Assembly (NCBI GenBank): GCA_963720675.1
Contig: CAVRGH010000010.1
Span: forward strand, 2,108,001 to 2,172,000
Origin: JALHSW01 sp963720675
GTDB lineage: Bacteria; Actinomycetota; Acidimicrobiia; IMCC26256; PALSA-555
DNA length: 64,000 nt
Reading direction: 5' to 3'
This document shows positions 15,856 through 24,498 of the stretch, one piece after another. Position 1 is the stretch's first letter, and every line of letters begins with the position of its first letter. The notes under the pieces were generated by a model. It saw nothing but the letters and a program-made list of their open reading frames with translations. It had not been told where the DNA came from and searched no databases. Position numbers and translations under genes: made by a program.

Positions 15856-16982
15856 CGCACCTCCAGCCGCGTGACCCACTTCGTCTGCATGACGCCCGGT
15901 CGGTTCGGACCGATCAGGCGGAGCGGGAACCCGTGGTCGAGATGCAGCACCTCGCCGTTGACCCGGAGGGCGAGGAGCGTGTCGACGTCCGAAGCCTGGG
16001 ACTCGTTCAGCTCGGAGGTGCGGTACGAACGGCGAGCCTGGAGGGAGTGCACCGTCACCTCGGCACCCGACGGCGCGCCGGCCTGCTCGAGCAGGTCGCG
16101 GACGCGCACGCCGCCCCATCGTTGGGACGTGCTCCACCCCTCGACGCACGCGATGGGGAGCGTCGCCTCGTGCTGGGGCATGGCGGTGAGCTCGTCGAGA
16201 TCGAGCTCCAACCGGTGGCGGACCCGACCGTCGACCACGAGGCGGAACGCCGGGTCGTTCGCGGACCTCACCACGCCTGCGGTCGCAGCCGTCCGGTTCA
16301 CCGGGAACCCCTGCGGACCCACGTCCGGCCGGCGGGGGGCCAGGAGCGCGAGACGCGACAGCGGGCGGACCGTCTGACCGACGGTGAAGAGCGTCACGAG
16401 GCCGCTGATCCCGAACGTGGCGGCGAGGAACCGACGCCGATCCAGCTGCGCCGCCTGCCCGGCCGGGCTCCGGTCCGGGTCCTGGCGGCGGAGCTCGTCG
16501 CGACTCGTCACCCACTTCGCGCCGACGTGCACGACGAGCGCGCCGATCGTGATCCACGCGACCCAGTAGTGCGCCCGCCGGAAGTTGAACGGCCAGGGGT
16601 ACCAGAGGTTGATGTTCGCGAGGCCGGTGAAGAGCATGAACAACGCACCGCCCACGAGTGGGACGAGCATCAGTCGCTCGAGCACGCCGGCGAAGCCGCG
16701 GAACGGCGGCCAGGCGAACAGCTTGGGGAAGACCGACCAGAGCTTCGCCAGCAGGAGTGGGATCGACGCCAGGCCGGTCGCGACGTGCACTCCCTGGGTC
16801 ACGCGGTAGAGACCTGCCGGGCGCGACGGCCAGACGAACCACGACGGCGGATCCTGGATCAGGTGCGAGAGCAAGCCGGTGAGGAAACACGTGCTGAACG
16901 TGACCCCGAGCGCGATCCCGAGGATCGCGGCGACGCGAGTCGAGTGCATCGGGCTGGTCGCGACCGGGACGGAGGGGCTCAC
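15852..16982 (-). CDS. Membrane-anchored molybdopterin-dependent oxidoreductase
   Basis: A 376-residue fusion. The N-terminal half has four membrane helices with repeated histidines (GLLSHLI, GVHVATG, RAHYW, VVHVGAKW), suggesting a haem-b membrane domain. A twin-arginine motif within LDRRRFLAATFGISG follows and begins a fifth helix. The C-terminal half is a sulfite-oxidase-fold Mo domain with the presumed metal-ligand Cys in LPIACVEGWSTSQRWGG and the later LRLIGPNRPGVM. A Tat motif inside the chain implies dual Sec/Tat insertion, placing the Mo domain outside. The GTG at 16982 overlaps the upstream gene by 4 nt. The substrate is unknown; MsrP-like repair of oxidised sulfur is one option. Confidence 0.88.
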   Translation of the reverse strand: MSPSVPVATSPMHSTRVAAILGIALGVTFSTCFLTGLLSHLIQDPPSWFVWPSRPAGLYRVTQGVHVATGLASIPLLLAKLWSVFPKLFAWPPFRGFAGVLERLMLVPLVGGALFMLFTGLANINLWYPWPFNFRRAHYWVAWITIGALVVHVGAKWVTSRDELRRQDPDRSPAGQAAQLDRRRFLAATFGISGLVTLFTVGQTVRPLSRLALLAPRRPDVGPQGFPVNRTAATAGVVRSANDPAFRLVVDGRVRHRLELDLDELTAMPQHEATLPIACVEGWSTSQRWGGVRVRDLLEQAGAPSGAEVTVHSLQARRSYRTSELNESQASDVDTLLALRVNGEVLHLDHGFPLRLIGPNRPGVMQTKWVTRLEVR

Positions 16983-18215
16983 GACTGCACCTTCCCCAGC
17001 GCGGCGAACCACCGCCCGTCGACGGACCACTGCTCCCGGACGACGAGGCCGGCGCGGGCTGCGTGCTCCCCGACCGAGTCGAGCGCGACCGTCGCGAGCG
17101 CGAACCACGGACCCGGATGCCCACCGATGTCGAGTCGGACGGTCCGTGCACCGTCACGCAGCCCCGGTGGATCGACCTCGACGAAGATGGCGCCGTCGGC
17201 GGTCACGAGGGTCGCGACGCGGGCGAGCAGCGCGACCGGGTCACCGCCGATGCCCACGTTGCCGTCGAGCAGCAGCGCGGAGACCCACCGGCCGGTCGCC
17301 GGGACCCGCTCGAACACCGAACGTCGCAGCACCGGCGCGCCGCGCGCTCGGGCATGGTGCAACGCGCCGGGCGTCACGTCGATGCCCATGGCCCGCACGC
17401 CCCGCTCGGCGAGCGCGACGACGTGTCGACCCGGACCGCAACCGACGTCGAGTGCGGGACCCCGCACCCGGTCGATCACGGAGAGGTCGGCGGCATCCAC
17501 CGCGCCGAGCCACCGATCGGTGGGGACGTCGAGCGGTCCGTCGGCTGCGCAGACGAGGGATCCGATGGCGATGCTCACGACGCGCCGCGCCTCGGCGGGT
17601 TCCAACTGTCGGAACGCTGCGGCGAAGCGGGTCTGCGGAGCCTCGGCCGCAACGACGACGGCATCGGCGAACCGGTCGACGTCACGCAGTGGCGGGAGCA
17701 TGCACACGCGGAGGCCCAGCTCACGCATGCGGGTGAGCTGGTGCGCGCCAGTGCTCGCGACGCTCATGGGCACGCCGTCGAACACACGCGGGTCCGGGCG
17801 CGTCAGACCGATCGCCCAGTACCCACCGTCGAGCGCCGGCCCGAGCACGGCGTCGGTGTCGGGGCGCCCGAGCACGTCGAGCGCCCGGTCGAGGGTCTCC
17901 GACGTCACCTGGGGCGTGTCCATCCCGACGACGAGCACAGGACCGCCGACGTCCGTGACCGCGCCGGCCAGCCGGTGCGCGAGGTCGCCGGCGCGCTGGG
18001 GCACGACCCGGAAGCCGGCGGGGGTCGGCGGCGCCACGCCGTCGACGACGAGCACCTTGCGGACGACCCGGGTCGCGTCGACCGCGCGGCAGGGTGTCGC
18101 TGATCGCTGCCGCGGCAAGATCCGCGGCTTCCTCCGGCCGGAGCGGCGGGCAGAGCCGGGTCTTCACGCGCCCGGGGACCGGGGCCTTCGCGAGCACCGC
18201 GATGGCAGGCCTCAC
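16979..18215 (-). CDS. DUF2064 glycosyltransferase-like / SAM methyltransferase fusion (one frameshift as sequenced)
   Basis: The N-terminal part (MRPAIAVLAKAPVPGRVKTR, then VLVVGMDTPQVTSETLDRAL and DAVLGPALDGGYWAIGL) is a DUF2064/TIGR04282-type GT-A domain. The C-terminal part has the class I methyltransferase SAM motif ALDVGCGPGRHVVALAERG and further Rossmann strands. GTG start at 18215. The frame shifts by one inserted base between 18082 and 18092, within AISDTL...VDATRVVRKVLVVDG. A fusion of the two activities suggests a transferase that both glycosylates and methylates a shared acceptor. The overlaps are 4 nt on each side. Confidence 0.82.
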
Positions 18216-18850
18216 CGGACGGCCGCCATGTCGTGGATCGTGCGTACGGTCCCCCGGACGGTCCCCGTCACCTTCGAGCGACCGATGCGCGGTGCGTAGC
18301 CGACCGGCACCTCACCGATCCGCCACCCCGCTTCGGCGGCGCGCAGCACCATCTCGAGCGGCCAGCCGAACCGACGGTCACGGAGATCCAGGTCGAGGAG
18401 CGCGCGACGTCGAGCGACCCGCATCGGCCCGATGTCGGTCACCGGAACCGCTCGCGCGGTCACGTACCGGGCCAGCACGCGATTCGCCACGCGCGCGTGC
18501 AACGGCCACGCTCTCCGCGAGGTGGGTCGGCGGCTCCCGAGCACCAGGTCGAGCGGTCGATGCTCGAGCTCGGCAACGCAGCCGGGGAGCTCGGCGGCGT
18601 CGAGCGAGCCGTCGCAGTCCATGAACGCGACGATGTCCGCGTCGGCCGCACGGAGTCCTGCATCACAGGCCGCGCCGAACCCACGGCGTGGCTCATGGAC
18701 GACCTCGGCACCGAGCTCGCGCGCGATCCCGGCCGAGCCGTCGACCGAGCCGTTGTCGACGACGATGGGGCGATACCCGACCGGCACCCGGGCCAGCACG
18801 GTCGGGATCGCACCGGCCTCGTCGAGGACGGGGAGCACGAGATCGATCAC
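18212..18850 (-). CDS. Family 2 glycosyltransferase
   Basis: A 212-residue GT-A protein of the DPM/GT2 class. It shows the nucleotide-binding start DLVLPVLDEAGAIPTVL, the VVDNGSVDGS loop, the metal-binding FMDCDGSLD and the acceptor region GWPLEMVLRAAEAGWRIGEV. It lacks C-terminal membrane helices. GTG at 18850 is selected because homology begins at VIDLVLPVLDE. It is the first gene of the leftward five-gene operon. The 113 bp between it and the rightward membrane-protein gene at 18964 must hold both promoters; no clear hexamers are visible. Confidence 0.87.
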   Translation of the reverse strand: MIDLVLPVLDEAGAIPTVLARVPVGYRPIVVDNGSVDGSAGIARELGAEVVHEPRRGFGAACDAGLRAADADIVAFMDCDGSLDAAELPGCVAELEHRPLDLVLGSRRPTSRRAWPLHARVANRVLARYVTARAVPVTDIGPMRVARRRALLDLDLRDRRFGWPLEMVLRAAEAGWRIGEVPVGYAPRIGRSKVTGTVRGTVRTIHDMAAVR

Positions 18851-18963
18851 GCCACCGAACGTACAGACGACGCGAGAAGAATCGAAGGGAAACGCCCTTA
18901 CAAGACGCGAAACTCTCGCCGCGGATCGGCGACGCGACGCGGCGACGTCGGTACGGTCACGAC

Positions 18964-20298
18964 GTGTCACCCAACCGAGTGCACGAGCGAGTGACCGCAC
19001 CGTCGCGCGTCGACGCGCGCGATCGTGTGCTCACGGCTACCGCGCTTGCCGTCTGGTCGTTCGTGGTCCTCATCGGTGCCACCGCTGCCGGCCTGCTCGC
19101 GCTGGCCGGCCACGACATCTCGATCGACGCGCCACCACTGCACGCGCGACTCGATCCCGTGGTGAACATCGAGCTCGCGCTCGCGTGCGCGGTCGCAGCC
19201 CTCGGCGTCGTCGGGCTGCCACGCCTCGCCGTTCGCGCTTCCTGGCGAGCGCTCGTCCCCGCCGCGACCGCGGGTGCCGGCCTGTTCGGCGTGGTGCTGG
19301 CCGCGGTCCGCGGCTGGGACCGGATCGTCGCTCCGGTCCTCGCACCGCGTGAGTACCTGGCGGCAGTCCCCCGGACCGCCGATGCGACCGCGTTCCTCGA
19401 GTCGTTCGTCCACCGGCTCCCCCACCTCCCCGTCCACGTGCAGGGCCATCCTCCGGGCCCCGTCCTGCTCGGGCTCGGGCTCCGCGAGCTCGGGCTCGGC
19501 GCCCCTTCGTGGTTCGCCGGCGTGCTCATCGCGGGAGGAACCCTGGTCGTCCCGGCGACACTCGTGACGGTGCGGGAGGTCGCCGGGGAAGCATGGGCGC
19601 GACGAGCGCTGCCGTTCCTCGTACTCGGCCCCGCAGCGGTGTGGATGGTCACCAGTGCCGACGCGCTGTTCGCCGGCACCGGCGCGCTCGGCGTCGCCCT
19701 CGTCACGCTCGCGACCCGGCCCCGCCGGTCGCGCGACCTGCTCGCCGTGCTCGGCGGCATCGTGCTCGGTCTCGCGGCGTTCCTCTCGTACGGGTTGGTG
19801 CTGCTCGCCCTGGTCCCACTCGTCATCGCGTGGCGTCGCGGCGCGTGGCGAGCGATCGCACTGGCCGCACTCGGCGCGCTCGGGGTGTTGCTGGCGTTCG
19901 CGCTCGCCGGCTTCTGGTGGTTCGACGGGCTCGCCGCGACCCACCGGCAGTATCTCGCCGGGATCGCCTCCCGGCGCCCATACCTCCCCTTCCTCGCCGT
20001 CGACCTCGCCGCATTCGCGCTCGTCGTCGGTCCCGCGACCGCGGTCGGGCTGGCGCGCCTCCGGGACCGGCGACTCTGGCTCGTCGTGGGTGGTGGCCTG
20101 CTCGCGGTCGGGGTCGCCCTGCTCAGTGGCATGGCCAAGGGCGAGGTCGAGCGCATCTGGCTGCCGTTCGCGCCCTGGCTGCTCGTCGCGGCTGCGGCGG
20201 TGTGGTCCCTCGGGGAGCGGCGGCGGGTCGTGGGCCTGCTCGGCCTGCAGGCCGGGGCGGCCATCCTGCTCGAGGCCCTGATCCGTACACCATGGTGA
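18964..20298 (+). CDS. Polytopic membrane protein, GT-C glycosyltransferase-like
   Basis: A 444-residue protein with at least ten hydrophobic helices. The layout is GT-C-like: a first helix (LAVWSFVVLIGATAAGLLAL), then a long external loop with FLESFVHRLPHLPVHVQGHPP, whose acidic and His residues sit where GT39/GT83 catalytic residues occur. A late loop GMAKGEVERIWLPFAPWLL resembles those enzymes. Start GTG at 18964. It overlaps the response-regulator gene at its end. With the epimerase and GT2 nearby, a lipid-linked-sugar transferase is a reasonable inference. Confidence 0.7.
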   Translation: MSPNRVHERVTAPSRVDARDRVLTATALAVWSFVVLIGATAAGLLALAGHDISIDAPPLHARLDPVVNIELALACAVAALGVVGLPRLAVRASWRALVPAATAGAGLFGVVLAAVRGWDRIVAPVLAPREYLAAVPRTADATAFLESFVHRLPHLPVHVQGHPPGPVLLGLGLRELGLGAPSWFAGVLIAGGTLVVPATLVTVREVAGEAWARRALPFLVLGPAAVWMVTSADALFAGTGALGVALVTLATRPRRSRDLLAVLGGIVLGLAAFLSYGLVLLALVPLVIAWRRGAWRAIALAALGALGVLLAFALAGFWWFDGLAATHRQYLAGIASRRPYLPFLAVDLAAFALVVGPATAVGLARLRDRRLWLVVGGGLLAVGVALLSGMAKGEVERIWLPFAPWLLVAAAAVWSLGERRRVVGLLGLQAGAAILLEALIRTPW

Positions 20299-20981
20299 GC
20301 CCGCCCCGGATCCTCGTCGTCGACGACGACCCGACGGTGTCGGAGATCGTCGTCAAATACCTCGAGCGCGACGGATTCGAGGTCACGGCGGTCGCCGACG
20401 GGACGCGGGCCCTCGAGCACGCGGGCTCGGCCATGCCCCACCTCGTGGTACTCGACCTGATGCTGCCGGGGCTCGACGGGTTCGAGGTCTGTCGACGGTT
20501 GCGCGCGATCAGCCCCGTCCCGGTCGTGATGCTCACCGCGCGCGGCGAGGAAGAGGACCGCGTCGTCGGCCTCGAGCTCGGCGCCGACGACTACCTCGCC
20601 AAGCCGTTCTCACCCCGCGAGCTCGCGGCGCGGGTCCGCGCGGTCCTGCGTCGCGCCGGCCAGGGCGCCGTGCAGGAGCCCGGCGAGCCGCTGCACTACG
20701 GACGGCTCGAGATCGATCGACGCGCCCGCGAGCTCTGGGTCGATGCCGACCTCGTCAACCTCACCGCGAAGGAGTTCGACCTCCTCGCGTTCATGGCCGC
20801 TCACCCCCGCCGCGTCTTCCGGCGCGAAGAGCTCCTCGAGCAGGTGTGGGGATACACGGTCGGGGACACCGCGACCGTCACGGTCCACATCCGTCGGGTG
20901 CGGGAGAAGATCGAGACCGACCCGTCCGCGCCACGACACCTGACCACCGCGTGGGGTGTCGGCTACCGCTTCGACCCATGA
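20292..20981 (+). CDS. OmpR-family response regulator
   Basis: A 229-residue two-domain regulator. The receiver has the acidic pocket ILVVDDDP, the phosphoacceptor in VVLDLMLPGLDGF, the Thr of VVMLTARG and the Lys of YLAKPFSP. The C-terminal winged helix shows LTAKEFDLLAFMAAHPRRVF and VTVHIRRVREKIE. ATG at 20292, or GTG at 20295; either overlaps the preceding gene. The cognate kinase gene follows after a 25-nt gap. The TCS sits inside the divergent glycan/Mo locus and probably regulates it. Confidence 0.93.
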   Translation: MVSPPRILVVDDDPTVSEIVVKYLERDGFEVTAVADGTRALEHAGSAMPHLVVLDLMLPGLDGFEVCRRLRAISPVPVVMLTARGEEEDRVVGLELGADDYLAKPFSPRELAARVRAVLRRAGQGAVQEPGEPLHYGRLEIDRRARELWVDADLVNLTAKEFDLLAFMAAHPRRVFRREELLEQVWGYTVGDTATVTVHIRRVREKIETDPSAPRHLTTAWGVGYRFDP

Positions 20982-21006
20982 GCAGTCCGTGAGCCCGAGG
21001 AGGAAC

Positions 21007-22251
21007 ATGCACGGCACGACCCGAGCGGCGCGACCGCTGCACCGCACGCTGATCGTGATCGTCGTCGGGGGGTCGATGGTGACTCTCCTGGCCGCGATCG
21101 CCTCGGCGATGCCCGGCAGCGAGATCGCCGAGCTGGTGCTCCTGGGCGGAGGCACCGCCCTGGTCGGGTCGCTGGCCGCGTGGGGCCTCGTCACCGTCGT
21201 CCGTCGACGATCCTTCGCGGTGCAGTGCGCGGCCGCGGCCGCGGCCGCGCTGCTCCCGGTGGTCGTCGGCGTCTGGGTCGCGAGCCGGGAGATGATCCTC
21301 GATACGCAGGGTTTCGACGCGCTCACGGTCGTGCTCTCGGCGTCGGGCACGGTCGCGCTCGCCACCGCCCTGGTCGTCGGGCGACGGGTCGCACGGGCCG
21401 CCGACGATCTCCTCGACGCGACCCGCCTCCTCGGCGACGGCTACGTCCCCACGAGCGACGCGCCGTTCGGCGCACCCGAGGAGCTGACCCGACTGCACGC
21501 GGAGCTCGCCCGCACCTCGGCCAGGCTCGAGGACGCGCGCGATCGGGAGCGTGCCCTCGAACGGTCCCGGCGGGAGCTCGTCGCGTGGGTCTCGCACGAC
21601 CTCCGCACCCCGTTGGCAGGGATCAAGGCGTTGGCCGAAGCGCTCGAGGACGGCGTCGCGGAGGACGATGCCACCCGTCGGCGCTATCACCGGGCGCTCG
21701 GGGTCGAGGCCGATCGGTTGAGCGGTCTGGTCGACGACCTCTTCGAGCTGAGCCGCGCCCAGGCCGGCGTGCTCCAGCTCGAGCTCGAGCGCGTCTCGCT
21801 CGGTGACCTCGTGTCCGACGCGCTGGCCTCGGCCGCCCCGACCGCTCGGGCCAAGGGCGTGCGGCTGGAGGGACGGGTGCTGTCGGACCGGTGCGAGCTC
21901 GATGCCTCGCCGCCCGAGTTCCTCCGTGCCCTGCGCAACATCCTGGAGAACGCCATCCGCCACACGCCGGCCGACGGCACCGTGACGGTCGAGGCCGGCG
22001 TCGAGCAGGATCGCGCGTACGTCACCGTCGCCGACGACGGAGGCGGCATCCGCGATCAGGACCTTCCCCGGGTCTTCGACGTCGCGTTCCGCAGCGATGT
22101 CGCCCGCACGCCGGGCAACGGCGCCGGTCTCGGTCTTGCGATCGCGCGGGGGCTCGTGGAGGCACACGACGGCGACATCAGCGTGCGCAACCTCGACGGC
22201 GGCGCCTGCTTCACGGTGCGACTTCCGGTCGAGCGCGTCGGCGTCGCGTGA
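21007..22251 (+). CDS. Sensor histidine kinase
   Basis: A 414-residue kinase with four N-terminal membrane helices (LIVIVVGGSMVTLLAAI, LVLLGGGTALVGSLAAW, FAVQCAAAAAAALLPVVVG, TVVLSASGTVALATALVV) and little external sequence. A HAMP-like linker, then the H-box VSHDLRTPLAGIKAL, the N-box LRNILENAIRHTP, G1 VADDGGGIRDQDLP and G2 GNGAGLGLAIARGL. The start ATG at 21007 has an excellent GAGGAGGA site. A four-helix sensor without a large loop suggests sensing in or at the membrane. The epimerase start overlaps its stop by 1 nt. Confidence 0.93.
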   Translation: MHGTTRAARPLHRTLIVIVVGGSMVTLLAAIASAMPGSEIAELVLLGGGTALVGSLAAWGLVTVVRRRSFAVQCAAAAAAALLPVVVGVWVASREMILDTQGFDALTVVLSASGTVALATALVVGRRVARAADDLLDATRLLGDGYVPTSDAPFGAPEELTRLHAELARTSARLEDARDRERALERSRRELVAWVSHDLRTPLAGIKALAEALEDGVAEDDATRRRYHRALGVEADRLSGLVDDLFELSRAQAGVLQLELERVSLGDLVSDALASAAPTARAKGVRLEGRVLSDRCELDASPPEFLRALRNILENAIRHTPADGTVTVEAGVEQDRAYVTVADDGGGIRDQDLPRVFDVAFRSDVARTPGNGAGLGLAIARGLVEAHDGDISVRNLDGGACFTVRLPVERVGVA

Positions 22252-23315
22252 TGCGCGTCCTGGTGACCGGCGGCGCCGGCTTCATCGGCTCCCATGTCGT
22301 CGATCACCTCCTCGCCGCAGGTCATGAGGTCCGGGTGCTCGACGTGCTGCATCCCCGCGCGCACCGCGAGCCTCCCACCTATCTCTCGAACGAGGTCGAG
22401 TACCGGTGGGGAGACCTGAGCGACCCCGACGCGGTCGCGCGACGCCGTCGCCGGCGTCGACGCGATCAGTCACCAGGCTTCGATGGTCGGCTTGGGGGTC
22501 GACTTCGCCGACGTCGAGGAGTTCGTGCGAGCGAACGACCTGGGGACCGCGGTCCTGCTCCAGGCGCTGCACGAGTCCGGCTTCTGCGGTCGCTTCGTGC
22601 TCGCCAGCAGCATGGTCGTGTACGGCGAGGGCCGCTACCGCTGCGCCGTCCACGGTCCCGTCCGCCCCGGCACACGCACCGAGGGCGCGATCGCCGAAGG
22701 TCGCTACGAGCCGCCGTGTCCGACGTGCGGCGGCCCGCTGTCGCCGGCCGCGGTCCCGGAGGACGCGCCGCTCGCACCGGCGAGCGTGTACGCCGCGACG
22801 AAGCTGCACCAGGAGCACCTCGTGCAGGCATTCGCCGCGTCGCACCCGGTCACGGCGACCAGGCTCCGGTACCACAACGTGTACGGGCCGAGGATGCCTC
22901 GCGACACGCCGTACGCGGGGGTCGCCAGCATCTTCCGCAGCGCGATCGAGCGAGGTGAAGCCCCGAGGGTGCTCGAGGACGGGCACCAGCTGCGTGACTT
23001 CGTGCACGTTCGGGACGTCGCGCGTGAGCCAACGTGCTGGCGCTCGAGCAGCATGCGTTCGACGGTCCGCTCAACATCGCGAGCGGGCATCCGGTGACCG
23101 TCCTCGACGTGGCCCGCACGCTGACGAGCGCGGCGTCGACGGATCTCGAACCCCGCGTCGTCGGCGGGGCCCGTCCCGGCGACGTCCGGCACGTGTTCGC
23201 CGCGACGGGTGCTGCCGGCGAGCATCTCGGGTTCCACGCGGCGGTCCTGCCTGCCGACGGGATCGCGAGCTTCGCGACCGCGCCGCTCCGGGCCGCAGCA
23301 ACCCAACCGCAGTAG
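22251..23315 (+). CDS. NAD-dependent sugar epimerase/dehydratase (two frameshifts as sequenced)
   Basis: An extended SDR protein. The cofactor fold opens with MRVLVTGGAGFIGSHVVDHL. The catalytic YxxxK is in ASVYAATKLHQEHL, with LRYHNVYGPRMP after it. The frame is broken near 22440, where one inserted base changes DPDAVA...GVDAISHQASMVG. It breaks again near 23028, where a missing G would restore REANVLALEQHAFDGPLNIA. Between the Ser and Tyr active-site strands is an insertion with Cys residues (YRCAVHGPVRPGTRTEG and EPPCPTCGGPL), a likely zinc knuckle known in dTDP-L-rhamnose 4-epimerase-like enzymes. The substrate is inferred only. Confidence 0.85.
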
Positions 23316-23324
23316 GGTCCGCGG

Positions 23325-23852
23325 ATGCGCATCCCCCTCGTCTTCGCCATGGTCATCGGCGCCGGCGTCTCGATGATCGCCTCGCCGGTCGCAGCCGCCG
23401 ACGGCTGCGGCTCGGAGCCGTTCAAGGGGAAGATCACCCGGAGCGCGGACGCGAGCTCCGGACAACCCGCGGCCAAGGCTTCGAGCGACGACGTGCAGCG
23501 CGGCCTGGCGTTCGACTTCGGCTCGGCTCGGAACACCACCGTCTACCTCGCGACGTATCGCCTCGACCCGAAGGAGCTGGGCAGCACGATCGAGGCGCCT
23601 GACGACGAGGTCCTCGTCACGATCTTCCTCCGCCCCAAGTCGGATGACCTCGACGCCGGGAAGCGGCTGCGGACGCCGAAGGACCAGATCACGGTCCTGG
23701 TCGACTCCGGTGGCGGTGCGCGTGCGACGACGTCGGGCGCGCACGCCACGGCCCGCGTGCTCGAGTTCTCCGACGAGCAGGTCTGCTTCAGCATCGACTA
23801 CCGCGACGATCTCCAACGCGTGAAGGGTCGAGTCGCGGCGCAGGTCCCCTAA
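23325..23852 (+). CDS. Secreted protein of unknown function
   Basis: A 175-residue protein with a signal peptide (MRIPLVFAMVIGAGVSMIAS, then PVAAAD) and a mature region rich in beta-prone segments (DEVLVTIFLRPKS, DQITVLVDSGGG, EQVCFSIDYRDD). One Cys near the mature start and one near the end could form a disulfide. No known family is recognised. ATG at 23325 follows the epimerase gene by 9 nt. Its stop overlaps the end of the convergent TraR/DksA gene by 4 nt. Confidence 0.65.
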   Translation: MRIPLVFAMVIGAGVSMIASPVAAADGCGSEPFKGKITRSADASSGQPAAKASSDDVQRGLAFDFGSARNTTVYLATYRLDPKELGSTIEAPDDEVLVTIFLRPKSDDLDAGKRLRTPKDQITVLVDSGGGARATTSGAHATARVLEFSDEQVCFSIDYRDDLQRVKGRVAAQVP

Positions 23853-24226
23853 GCGCTCCGTCGCCCGGACTGCTCGGTCGAGGACTGACAGCCCAGGCAC
23901 AGGTCCGCGGTCGGGATGGCGACGAGCCGAGGTGCGCCGATGGGCTCGCTGCAGCTCTGGCAGAACCCGTAGGTGCCGTCCGCGATCCGGTCCAGGGCCT
24001 CGTCGACGCACTCGAGCGCGTCGTGGGCTCCGCCGGCCAGCCGCGTCGCGACCTCGAGATCGCCGTCGAGCTCCACCGGGGCCACCGCGTGCCCGTCGGT
24101 GGTCTCGACGAGGAGGTCGCGCTCGTGGTCACGATCTTCGGCTCGCGCACCGGCCTGGCGACGGGTCCGCTCGAGCCGCCGGCGGAGCATGGCGACCTCG
24201 GCGGGCGTGAGCGCCGCCCGGCTCAT
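23849..24226 (-). CDS. TraR/DksA-type C4 zinc-finger protein
   Basis: A 125-residue protein with a coiled-coil-like N-terminal half (TPAEVAMLRRRLERTRRQAG) and a C-terminal zinc finger YGFCQSCSEPIGAPRLVAI...LCLGC, i.e. CxxC-x17-CxxC. DksA/TraR proteins insert into the RNA polymerase secondary channel. The ATG at 24226 overlaps the stop of the upstream gene (ATGA), which favours it over an in-frame start at 24262. It is the last gene of a three-gene operon with two unknown proteins. Confidence 0.82.
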   Translation of the reverse strand: MSRAALTPAEVAMLRRRLERTRRQAGARAEDRDHERDLLVETTDGHAVAPVELDGDLEVATRLAGGAHDALECVDEALDRIADGTYGFCQSCSEPIGAPRLVAIPTADLCLGCQSSTEQSGRRSA

Positions 24227-24498
24227 CGCCGGGTGCGGCGGCATCGACGACGTCGTCCCCACCGAGCGGGGCAGATCGCCGCGTCACGCGCCATCGCCGA
24301 CAGTGCAGTGGCCAAGGTCGTGCGACGCGTGGTCGCCTCGGGAACCGCGAGCTCGACGTGCGACGCGCAGCTGGTCGCGGCGAAGGCCCGCCGAACCCCG
24401 CACAGCAGGGCATGCGATGCCCGCGGGTCGAGCGGACCGTGGACCACGACGGACACGGTCTCGGCATCCCATTCCAGGGTCACTGGTGCCGTGGTCAT
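24223..24498 (-). CDS. Small protein of unknown function in the TraR/DksA operon
   Basis: A 91-residue frame, MTTAPVTLEWDAETVSVVVH then GPLDPRASHALLCGVRRAF, with a very Arg-rich tail. Strand-helix alternation in the first half faintly recalls a STAS-like fold, but no motif is secure. It is supported mainly by ATGA overlaps on both sides (24495-24498 and 24223-24226), which tie it to a translationally coupled operon. Confidence 0.5.
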   Translation of the reverse strand: MTTAPVTLEWDAETVSVVVHGPLDPRASHALLCGVRRAFAATSCASHVELAVPEATTRRTTLATALSAMARDAAICPARWGRRRRCRRTRR

